A stretch of 33,961 nucleotides of DNA from Streptomyces mutomycini. Lineage in GTDB: Bacteria; Actinomycetota; Actinomycetes; Streptomycetales; Streptomycetaceae. Below are positions 12,001 through 24,000 of the stretch, piece by piece. The stretch is from NCBI RefSeq assembly GCF_001700505.1, contig NZ_MAPV01000046.1, forward strand, positions 135-34,095, read 5' to 3'. The position numbers and the translations under genes were made by a program. Under the pieces are notes generated by a model. That model worked only from the letters and a program-made list of their open reading frames with translations, was not told where the DNA came from and did not search any database. Each line of letters opens with the position of its first letter. Position 1 is the stretch's first letter.

Positions 12001-15000
12001 CGGGCACCGGCACCGTGGACATCACGGTGGACGACCAGCGCGGCGGACTGCGGGAGATCGCCACCCGTGGTCCCCGCGGCCCCCGGTCCGGAGGCCTGCT
12101 GGGCGGCTCGCCCGACGACGGCCTCGACCCCGTGGCCGAGCAGTGGCCGATCGGCCGCCCGGTCACCGTCATGCGGCCCCGCTTCGGCGGCGTCGAGCCG
12201 GCCTCCGTCGTGCCCGCCGCCGCCGTCCCGGCCACTGACGCGCCCGCGAGCGATGTGCCTGCTGCCGACACCGGGACGGGGAAGGGCAAGGCCCCGGCCG
12301 TGTCGACCGCGGACGACGTGACGGCCACCACGGGCCCTCGGCCGAACCGGTGGTTCACGTACACGCGCCCCGCCGAGTCCCGCTCGGAGCCCTTCCGCTA
12401 CGAGGTCGCCGACACCGGGCACATCAGGCTCCCGGACGGGACGGAGATCCAGCCCGCCGGGTGGACGCGGTTCGGCCACGACTTCGTCCACGAGGCGACG
12501 GGCGCGATCCTGCGGGGTGACAGCGGCTGGATCGGCCGCGTGGCCAACATGGACACCCTCTCCGTCGTCATGGCCGACCTGGACCACGACTCGGCGCCCC
12601 ACCGGATCGCGGCGGACGATTCGGCCCTGTACCTGGTGCCGGAGGACGGCGGCGACACGGCCCTGCGTATCGCGCTCCGGGAGACCACCGATTCCACCGA
12701 GCCGCCCCGCGCCCGTCTCGACGACCGGCCGCGCATCGTCGTGCGCTCGGCCTTCGACGTGCGGCGCTTCACCCACGCCGGTGAGACCGTCACCGACCTG
12801 ACCGTGCGGATCGCCTTCCGCCCGGGAGAAGGGGAGACCGACACCGACGCCGTCATGGCGCGGGTGCTCGCAGGCGTGGAGGAGTTCTACAACGGTCCGG
12901 GACACAAGCTTCCCAACGGCGACCGGCTGAACGTCACCGTGGAGGCGGTCCGAGCGGACGGGGACCCCCACCTGACGGTGGATCTCGTCGGCCGGGACCA
13001 GCAGATGAACCAGCGGGCGTGGTGGGCCGACGCCGACCCGGTGGAGTTCGCGCACGAGCTGGGGCACCAGCTGTTCCTGCGGGACGAGACGCGAGACGCG
13101 GGCAACGCCGACCGGCTCCACGCGCCGGGCAGCCTGCTCGGGCAGTTCCGCGAGCAGGCCCCCGACGGACTCGCGCAGAGCGGTCTGCGCCCGCGCCACC
13201 TCCAGCTCTGGGCGGCGGTGGCCGGAGACATCGAGCCGTACACCCCTCCGGAGGGGGCGACCTGGGCGGACGCGCGGAAGAACGCGCCGGCGGAGATCCG
13301 GGAGCCGGCATGGGTCGACCCGGTATCGCTCCCGGCGGCCTCCCCGCAGACCGGCCCTGATGGCGCGGTGCCGCCCCCGCTGCCCCCCGGAGCCGCCCTG
13401 CCCACACTGGCGGAGGCGTCCGACGAGTCTGACTCCGACGACGACGAGGACGACGACGAGCGGCCGTTCTGGGCCGAACCGGCCTGGCTGGACACCATGT
13501 TCGGCCCCCAGCACGGCACAGTTCCGCGCGCCCGCCTCCGGGAGACCTCCGAGGCGCTGTACGGCCTCGTCCGGGCGGAGGCGGACGCGCACCCGACGGC
13601 GCAGACGCTGCGAGACGGCCTGAAGCGCGTCACCCGTCAGGTCCTGCACATGGGGGGCAGGACCCGGCCGGGTCCCGCGGACTTCCTGCTGCTCGGCTCG
13701 CTGGCACTCGACGCCTCCTCGGACGACCTCGCGAGCGTCGACGACCTCGCCCTGTACTTCGTGGAGCGGCAGATCGAGACCGGCCGGGGCGCCCTGGACG
13801 AGGGCACGCTGCTGCGCGACGACGAGGGGAACGCCACCGGCCGCGACTACACCGGACCGGGGCAGCCCACCCCGGAGCTGGCGTCCTACGCCGTCCGGGG
13901 CCGGGGCAGGGTCATCCCGCGGCCCGCTCCATGGAAGAACCCGTACCTGGTCGCGGCCGACGCGGACGGCCGCGGTGTCGGGATCGCCATGCCGGGACGG
14001 ACCTTCCGGGTGGACAGCGCCGAAGAGCTGGCGATGCTCATCTCGTACGACTCCCAGCGGCCCGGCGGCGCCGACATCGTCCTCGCACTTCCCCCGGAGT
14101 ACGCCGCCGCTGTCGCCTCCCTCGTCGCCGGGACGACAGGCCGCCGCGTCTGGTACCCGGAGGCGCCCGTCGGTGTGGCCACGCATCCGACGGCCGGGAC
14201 CCGCCACCTCATGCTCGAACTGAGCGAAGGCAACACCGGTGCCGGCTGGGCCTCGGCCGACCCGGCCGCCGACGGCGGACTGCCCGGCGCCCGTGATCTG
14301 AGCAGTGGGAACGACACCGACAGCGAGCCCGACCCGGACAGCGACGACGAGCGGTCCAGCAGCGACGGGGACGCGGAGTTCGACCGCATGGTCGACCAGG
14401 CCGTCCTCGAACGGCAGATCGAGGGCCGCCGCGCGCGGCCACTGACCACACGCGACTACGGAGTCATCGACAAGCGCGGCACCGGAGTCCTGTTCACCCA
14501 GCCGCTCCCGCTGTCCGTCGGGGAGGTCCGGGCCGGCACCGGCCCCGAGGCGCTGGTCCTGCCGCGCCAGGACCACGGCACCATCCCCATGGCCGGCCGG
14601 CCGCCCCTGCACATCTCCGAGGACCGGACGCTGGCGACGCTCGCTGGCGACGACGGAACGACCGGCCGCAGTCGGCAGGTGTACGCCACCCGCGCGGCGA
14701 TCGAGCGCTCGTCGGCGCGGCTGGCCGCGGCCGGGGCGGGGATCCGTCTCAAGGCCGACGAGTCGACCGGCGTGCTGCTGCCGGCGGAGGACGGCTCGTA
14801 CGGCGAGCCGCTGTTCCGGGTGGAGCCGGAGTTCCTGACCGCTTCCGGCGGTCCGGAGCACGCGTTCACACGGGACTTCGCCCAGATGGTGGCCGGTGAG
14901 GCGAGCGCGCCCCTGTCCCACATAGCCTTCCGGAGCCCCACCGGCGAGGCCGTGTCGACGGCCCCGGTGAACGGGCAGCACGGCCGGGAGGTCACCGGAA

Positions 15001-18000
15001 CCCACCACCTGGCGCAGGCACTGACGGAGGTCGCCGAGGGCACGCGCGCCGCCGCCGACGTCACCCCCCGCTGGGCCGCCCGTCAGGCGGGCCGGGACCA
15101 CCGCTTCACCGGCGGCGTGGTGGGAGCCCCCACGCCGGGCGAGCGCTACGGCCGTGCCCTGAGCTACGAGCCGCAGAACAACCCGCTGCGCACCCCGCTG
15201 GCCTCGGCCGCACAGCGTATCGGCGTGAACGAGTACGCGTGGGCGGGTGTCGGCGAGGGCTATCTGATCCAGTCGGTCAGCACCACGAACGACGGCGGCG
15301 CGCAGTTGTTCACGCACAACCACGCCAAGCCCGGCGACCGGGTGGGCCCGCACGCCTCCTACCACTTCGCGCAGGTGGTGCTGGCCAGCGAGGACGGCAC
15401 CCACCAGATCACGCTGGAGAACGAGACACACTCCCGGAGCGAGATCCCGGCCGAGCTCCTCGACGACGTCCTCGACGAGAACCTCGACCGTTACGGCGAG
15501 GACGAACTCACCAGGTTCGCCCGTGCAGCCGAGCAGCGCGCCGCCGGGGCGCGGCAACGCGGTGCGGACGAGGCGGAGACCGACCGGCTGGACGGCTTCG
15601 CACGCGTGGCCAGGGCCCTCTCAGACGTCCACCAGGCGGAACAACTGCCGTGGTACTTCGACGAGGACCGTCCCGAGCACGCGCTGGCACTGCGCGAGGC
15701 GTCCCAGGCACGCTCCCGTGCGAAGGATCTGATCCGCGCCGCCGCGCCGGTGATGGACAGCAAGGACCTGTGGTCCTTCAGGGCGTACAGCAAACGTCCG
15801 GGCGAGTCGGCACACGAGGTCAACGCGGCGCTGTTGTCCGACTCCTCGCCCGCGGTGGCCAACCCGCTGACGACAGTGGTGCTGCACGGTCACGCGCCGC
15901 GCTGGTACCAGCAGGCCGTCCGCTTCGAGGAGGGGGAGCGCGGCGTCCCGGCCGACGCGGACGGCACGATCGAAGGCCTTGCCCTCTCGCTGGCACGCGC
16001 GGGCCTGTGGAACCGGGCTCACGGCCTTCCGTTGCCCTCGGTCACCCTCACCGGGCACGGCAACCGCTCGCAGGCCAGCGGCCAGGAACGGGCCGACGCC
16101 GTCGCCAAGGCGCTCGGGGCCAGGCTGGGCCAGGTTCTGGACACCTTCCAGACCGGCCTGAGCGGGCCGCGCGTCGGCGTACGGGACTTCGGCCTGGCCA
16201 AGGCCGCCAAGCGGGTGCGGAGCGCCACCGACCCCGCCCAGGGACGCGTGGTGACGATCGAGATCGACGATCACCGCCAGGTCCCGGCGGGGCCCCACGG
16301 GGGCACCACCCCTGTCGGAGAAGCGGCCCGATCACAGGAGCCCGCACGCACGCGCCCGGCGTCAGCCGGATCCACGACGACCACCGAGCCGCCGGTCACG
16401 CGGCCCGAGACCGCCGGATCCGCGAGCACCCGGCCCGAGGCCACGGAGACCGCGCCCACCCCCGGGCGCGCCAGGTCCCGGCCGCCGGGCGGATCCGTCC
16501 TGGCGAGCCCGGAGCGCAGGAACAGCGACGCACCCCCGTGGGTCCTGGCGCGCATCCGCTACGCCGAGGAGTCCGTCGCCTTCGACAGGCGGCTGGGCGA
16601 GTACCTGGCCGAACACGAGGCGGTCACCGCCGAGTTCCGGAAGATGGCGAGCGCCGCGTGGGCGGAGACGCGCAAGCGGTACCCGCGGGCGCTGGCGACG
16701 TTCGGCGACACCAGCAAGTTCAAGGCGGGCGTCGTCGGCACATCCCGCGAGGCCCTCCAGCGGGTGGTGCGGAGCGGGAACCTGCGGGAGCTCGTGGCGT
16801 TCCTGTACGAGGGGATCTCCAACGATCTCGTGCCGGAGATGCTCGGCGGCGCCGAGGAACAGCACCCGGAGATCGCCGCGGAGCGGCCGAGCAGACGGCA
16901 GCTCGCGACCTACGCCGAGTACATGCGGCGCGCCACGGAGATCCAGGCGTCGGACATGACCCCCGCGGAGAAGCAGGCCGCGCTCAAGGAGCTGCCGCCG
17001 CCCGTGACGGACCCGGCACGCCCGGACGAGGCGCGTCCGCCGCTGAGCGAGGCGGAGCGCCGGTTCGCCGTCGACGAGGCCGGACTGACCTGGATGCCGG
17101 CGACGTCGGTGTACGACATCGCGATGAACGCCGCCTTCCAGGGGCTCTCCGAGGATTCAGGCGGTCTGGTGGCGACCGGCACCGCCGGGTCCACGTACCG
17201 CTTCATGCTGCACGCAGCCCGCATGCGGGACCAGTGGGGCGTCGACCTGGACCTCGGCCTGATCCGGGCGGGGATGATGGCCATCTCGCTGACGGTGGGC
17301 CACCACACCGCCCACGAGGTGATGCGCGGCGCCCAGCTGGCGTTGAACGACGTTCCCGGCCATGACCCGGACCTCGACTACACGGACAACTGGGGCCGGT
17401 ACTGGAACATCTACCCCCTCGACGAGCAGGAGTTGCGGGAGAACGTCGCGAGGGACGGGCTTTTCCCCGACGAGCACGCCCAGGCGCTTCTGGACGAACT
17501 GGAGCCGGGGCGCGTCACGGGCACCGTGACGCGTGAGGACGGCGGCAGCAGCCGCGCCGTACTCCCGCACCGCCCGGTCCACACGCGGCCCGTCGCCACA
17601 GCGTCGAACCGCCCGGTTCCGCAGATGCCGAACGCGCCCGGCGCTCCCGCCACCGGTCGGGGCACCGCCGCCACGCCCCAGGACGTCTCGCCCGACGACG
17701 CGGAGCGGCACCGCGAAGCGGTCCTCGACGCGCTGCACGGCCTGGGCGCCCTCAACGCCGTCGACCGGGACCGGACCGCCGAGGCGCTGGAGCGGCTGGA
17801 CCGGCTGCGGTCCGCGGACCCGCAGCTGCGCGGCGGCTTCATGGACCTGGACGCGCTGGTCCGCCGGGTGCTGCTGCTCGACCCCTCCGACACGGTGAAC
17901 GCGGCGGCGCGCGGTGCCCTGGTACGGCTGGTGACGGCCCCGTTCACCGCCGGAGTCGCCACACTTCCCGCGCTGTCCGCCCACTACCTGGCGCAGCGCG

Positions 18001-21000
18001 GCGCGTTCCACGCGGATTTCAGGCTCACCGACGCACAGGGCCGCCCGCGTGGCTGGAACTGGCTCGGGCGGCCCCTGCCGGCCGACTTCGACCCCGGCAC
18101 CACCGGCCGGATCTCGCGCACCCCCGACGGCACGTCCGGCCACAGTGGACCCGAGACCGCGCCCTGGCTTCCCGCGCAGGGCCTCCCCGACCCGTACCTC
18201 GTGATGCTCGGCGGCCGGTCCGACGCGGTCGTGGTCCGTGGGCTCGGCGGGTTCGCGCGCCCCGTACCGCCCGAGGTCTTCCACGAGCTGATGGCCCTCG
18301 ACCGGAACATGGCGGGCCGTCCGGGGCCTCTTCTGCTCCACGTCGCCCGGCCCACCGCCGCGTCCCTGGACCTGCCGCGCGGGCTCGCCGACCGGCTCGG
18401 CCGGGAGGTGTGGGCCACCACAGGCCGGTCGGGGATCGGGCGCCTCCCCGGCGCCCCGGACCGCTCGGTGGTCCTGCTGCTGGACGAGGAGCGGCAGGCG
18501 CCACGTGGCCAGTGGTTCGCCAACACGCCCGACACGGTGTCCACCCCACCCGTCGGCGCGGACGACGGCCAGGTCAGTGCCCTCTCCATCGCCCATCACG
18601 GCAACCGGTCCACTGGCTACATCTCGATGGACCTCGCCGATTCGGACGACGGTGGCTGGCGGCGGACGATGACGCACGGCCGGCTGGGGACGGTCACGAC
18701 CTACACCCACCAGCGCACCTCCTACGACCCCAAGGGCCCCACCGCTCCCACGCCGTGGACCGCGCTCAACCTGCCGGCACCGTACTTCCCCAACAACCAC
18801 GGTCTGCCGGGCTCCGTCACCTGGCACACCCCCGAGGGGGAGCGGACCGACGACGGGCCGCAGTTCGCCCGCAGGCTCGCCCGCCGCCGCAGCCTGGCCT
18901 CGCTCGCCCCCGAGCACCCCGTCGCGCTTCTCGTCTGCTACGCGGCGGCGCCTCCCGGCATCGGCGAGACACCCGGGATGCACATCGTCGGCGCTCCGCC
19001 GTTCGTGCCCGACCCGCTCTCGGTTGTCGCGGTCGGCCAGCACACGGCCAACGAGACGGGCCGCACGGTGTTCGCCTCCACCCTGATGAACGCCGCCGTC
19101 CAGCCGGCGGACGGCAGCCAGGACGCGTACATCGCCCTCCATACCGACGCGCGGGGCCGCGTCTACCCGTGGGTCATGTTCACGCCCGAGCCGGCCGGGG
19201 ACGCGCTGGACCGGAGGGCCCGCGACGCCGGACTGCACCACGGCCCCGGGCCCGCCCCTGAGGCGGTGCGGGAGCGGACCCTGCGACTGGTCCGGGCGCT
19301 GCGCCAGATCTTCGGCTCCACGGTGGACGAAAGCCCGGAGTACCCGGTGCTGCTGCGCGGCATCGGCGCGCTCGACCAGATGCACCAGGCCGATCCGGGC
19401 CTGAACCGCGACGGTGCGCGCGCGTTCACCCTGGACCTGTACGAGCAGCTCCTGACCCGGTACCTCGCGGGCGGGCTCCCTCAGGGGCAGGCCCCGCAGT
19501 TCACGCCGGACGGCCACCGGAGCCTGCTGGCCGAGGCGGCGCGCCGCTGGGAGACGGGCCTGCGCCGGCCTCTGACCGACTGGATCGCGCTGCCGCACCT
19601 GGTCCACATGCTGGCGGACCTCGCCGCCGCACCGCACCGCGAGGACGTCGCCCGTCGCGTCCTGGGACTCGACGTCTCGGCGCCGGTGGGCGAGTCCGAG
19701 TGGTCGCGGCTGCTGTGGGCGTCGTTCAGGGTCGCCCTGGTGACCGGCCACGCCGATCAGGGCGCGTTCGCCGCCGCGGTGCTGCACCTGCCCGCCCCCG
19801 ACCCGGCGCGGTTCGGCGAAGCGGTCCTCGTGGCACGGCAGGCGGCGGCCGCCGGCCGCGACCCGTGGCAGCTGAGCGAGGTGGCCGCCTACCACCTGGA
19901 GCAGCAGGGCGCGCTGGGGTCCGACCGGCTCCTGGCGGACGACGACGGCGACGCCTGGGGCAGGGCGCTGGACGGCGCGTCCCGGCCGCAGGGCACGTTC
20001 GACCACAGTGTCGTGACCCTGCTCGGGTACGCGCCCGACGGCTCGCTCGTGCCCGTCGGCACCGAGCCCGCGCCCTGGACGGCCGACCAGCACCGCCCGA
20101 GGCCCTTCGTGTACGTGGCCGACGGGGACGCCGGCGGTCTGCGGATGCAGGGACCGGTACCGCCCGCCGAATTCGGCGAACTGGTCTTCAGGGACCCGGA
20201 CCTGCTGAACGAGGACGGATACGCCGAGGTCATCGCCGTGGTGCCGCACGGCAGGCCGTCCGGCGGCAGGCCGGTCGAGGGCAGCATCCCGGCCGAGGGC
20301 GCCCGCAACTCGGCCCGGAACTGGTGGGCCACCGACAGCGCCACCACGCTCCACCACGACCCGGCGACCGATACGTACACCGTCGCGGTGCTGCCGGGGC
20401 CGGACGGACAGCCGGCCACGGCGGGCGGCTGGGGGCGCATCATGGCCTCGGAGGGCGACAGCTCCGGCCCCACGGCCACGGCGGCCAACGCGCGGCCGGC
20501 CCGTACGCCCGCGGTAACCGGCGCTGCCACCGAGCTCGACGCCGCCTGGGACGCGCACGCGCGGGCGCTCGCCGCGCTCGGCGCGCTGGCCGCCGAAGCC
20601 GCGACGACGGAACGGATCAGCGGTGACGAGACGGTCGTGGCGGACGGCTGGGCCGGGGTCGACGAGGCGCGCCACCGGCTGGAGGACGCCGAGGTCCGGC
20701 TGTGGACCCTGGGCGTCGCTCCGGACGTGCTCGGAGCGGCGCGGCACACCGGTTCCGACATGGACGACGCGGCACCGGCCGTACCGAGGGACGCCGCCGA
20801 ACGCCGGTGGGCCGCGGACCAGGTGACCGAGGCCGACCTGCCGCAGGCTCCGCCGCGGCCCGCCGAGGGCGAGACCGTCGGCCTGCAGGAGCTGAACGCG
20901 GCGGGCATCACGCCCTCCGTCGGCCAGCGCACCGAGATGATGCTGCGCGGCGACGACCGGCTGCCCGCGGGTGAACTGTCGCCGGTGGACCTGGCCCGGG

Positions 21001-24000
21001 TGCGGATGGTGCGGCCCGACGCCTGGACGGCCGCGACGGACACGGTGGCCGCGCACGTGTCGCGGCGCCTGTGGGCGCAGGCGTACGCCCGCTTCGCGGA
21101 CGCGGCACCCGAGGGCACGGACGCGGCCGACGCCTCCCGTGCCTGGGACGCCGCCGTCGCCCTGGTGCTGCCGGCGGAGCCGCACGACGTCCTCGCCGAC
21201 TCCCGGTACGCCGGGGACGGCTTCCGTGACGCGGTGCGCCGGGTCGCCGGTCACCTGTTGGACGCCGGGGCCGGCACCGGGGCCGCACCGGCCTCCGCCA
21301 CGGAGCTGGCCGACAACCTCCGCTCCGGCCTGGGCCTGCGGCAGCGCTGGACCGAGCCCGCCACGGACCCGGTGCCGGTGCCGGCGGCGCAGTCGGGGAC
21401 CGAGGCCGACATGACCGACTTCGACCTGTCGATGGTGGACGCCACCGATCTGGGCCCGATCGACTTCGGTGACTTCGACATCTCGGCCTGGAACGACCTC
21501 GACACCGGTGACTTCGACTTCGACTTCGACTTCGGTCCGGCCGGAACAGATCTCGCCGACCCGGGCCTGACTGGTCCGGACGCGACCGACGTCGACATGA
21601 CAGGCATTGAGCCCACCGGCCCGGACATGACCGCGCTGGACGCGGCCGCAGGTCATCCGGTGTTCGCCGCGCCGGTGACCGCCGCGTCCGCGCGGCCGCT
21701 CGCTCCCCTGCCCCGGCTGAGCCTCGTGACGTACGCCCAGGGTGAGACGCGTCCCTCGGCCGGCACGGAGGAGAGCGTCGAACGGCTGGCGTTCCAGGTG
21801 GCGAGGGCCGGTCTGCGCAACCTGCGCACGCGCGTACCCCTGCCGAAGATCGACATCGCCGGGTTCGGTGCGGACGCCCGCCTGGCCGGGACCGCGCAGC
21901 AGCGGGAACAGGCCGCCCGGCAGAGGGGTGACCGGCGCGCGCGGACCGCGCGTGACCTGTTCGTCCGGAAGCTCGACGACGCGCTGAGCACCCTCCAGAC
22001 GAACCTGCCGGAAGGGCGGACGCGACTGTCCGCGAGGGACTTCAGGATCACGTCGCGCGGCCGTGCGCGTCTGCCCGGCCGGAACGGCACCGCGGCCATG
22101 TCCGACGCGGTGAGCCGCGCGGACCTGGGCCGGCAGGCCACCATCGCCCTCACCTCGCCGGGGCACGCGGCGGCGGTCGAGACCCTGGACGCGCTGCGCC
22201 GCGACGACCGCACGCTGCGCGCCGGGGAGTTCGACATGGACGCGGTCACCCGGCGCGTCCGGCGCCTCGGCCCGTCCGTGCTCATCGACCCGGAGATGCA
22301 CCGGGACCTGTACACGACGGTCGAGCGGGCGCTCACGGCCGGGCGGGCGGGCAGCCTGGCCTCCCTCACGGCGTTCGCCCTTGAGGATGAGGGCGTACTC
22401 GCCGCCGACCGCACCCGGTACGTCACCATGGGAGGCGACCGGGTGGCGGGCCTGAACTGGGCCGGGTCCGAGGTCGCCGACATGGCGAGCCTCTTCGTGG
22501 ACGACCTCCAGGAGGACCGGGCGGGCGGGCTCGCTCCGACCGGAATGACGGACTTCGTCCCCTGGGGATGGGACGTGACCCCGTATACCGTCCTCGCGGA
22601 GGGCGGCCACGACACGGTGACGGCGCTGCTGCCCGACGGAACGACGCGGGATCTCGATGTCGACGAGTTCATCGAACTGGTCGCGGCCGACCCGGCGTTG
22701 CAGGGCCTGCCGGCCGTGGCCCCGATCGTGCTGGCCGTCCCGTTCACGGGCGACCGGTATCTGGAACTGCCGCGCAAGCTCGCGGAGCGCACCGGCCGCA
22801 CGGTGTGGGCGCACAGCGGCCTGGCGCGGCGCAACCCCGATCCGGCGGCGGTGAACACCGTCGCCGTGATCCAGCGGGACGGGATGCCCCACGGTTCGTG
22901 GGTCCCGGTCCGGCCCGGCCTGGCGCCCGACGCGGACGACAGCGCCCCGGACTGGCATCGCGACGTACTGTCCCAGCCCATCGTGAGCGTGCGGACCGGG
23001 CAGCAGATCGGCCGCAGTCTGCACCATCCCGGCGAGCTCACCGAGTCGTCGCGCGAGGACAACTTCAACCGTCTCGACCAGATGACGCTGTACGTCCACT
23101 TCAACCGCGCCACCGGCACCTATTCCGCCAAGCTTCCGCTGGCCGACCCCGGGCCGAAGGACAAGGCGTACCACCTGGCGGGCCATGGGCTGCCCGGCAG
23201 CCTGATGCTGCCCCTGGCCGACGGCGGGTCGAGGACGGCCGACCGGCACGAGGCGGGGGAGTGGCTGCGGCGCCGCAAGAGCCTGTCGAGCCTGCCCGAG
23301 GACCACTGGATCGACATGGTGGTCTGCTACTCCTCGGCCCCGCAGGACAGCGCCGTGCAGGACCTCTCGCAGGTCGGTTACTCCTTCCCCGTACCGTTCG
23401 CCGCCGATTCGCTCTCGGACGACGCCCTGTCCCTGGGACAGCACCTGGCGAACGTCACCAGGCGCACGGTCCGGCTGTCCCACGCCCTCCAGGGGGCTTT
23501 CACCTACCAGGACGACCCCGTGCGGGTGCTGTTCACCGACGCGAGCGGACAGCGGTGGTGGTGGGACACCAGCCGTCCGGAGCCCGGTGAGGCCGAGCTG
23601 GACCGGCTGGCGGCGACGGCCGGGTTCACGGGGGAACCGTCGCCGGGGAGCCGGGCCGAACTGCTGCGCCTGGTACGGGCCCTGAAGCTGCTCCTGGGCC
23701 ACGACGTGGAGGACGCCGCCGACTTCGCGACCCTCGTCCGCGGAGCCGGTGCGCTCGCCAACATGTGGCACTCCGATCCGTACCTCGGCGGGACCGGCCC
23801 CTTCTCCCCGGACCTGCTGCGCCGGGTGATCGCCGCCCACGCGGAGGCCGCTTCCGGAGTGGACCGTCAGGCCACCCGCCGCGTACTGGCCGCGGCCGCA
23901 CAGGCATGGCAGGACGGACCCTCCCTGCCGGTGAGCGGGTTCGTCGACCTGCCGGTGCTGCACTCCGCCGCCCGATGGCTGCAGGACACCGTGGTGGTGG

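Noticed and set aside
17301..17318. GHHTAHE as an HExxH zinc protease motif
   Set aside because: The order is HHxxHE, not HExxH, and no zincin-type upstream strands are visible, so I leave the domain unnamed.
21405..21655. Asp-rich stretch as RTX calcium-binding repeats
   Set aside because: There is no GGxGxD nonapeptide periodicity; the units are GDFD and TGPD-type linker repeats.
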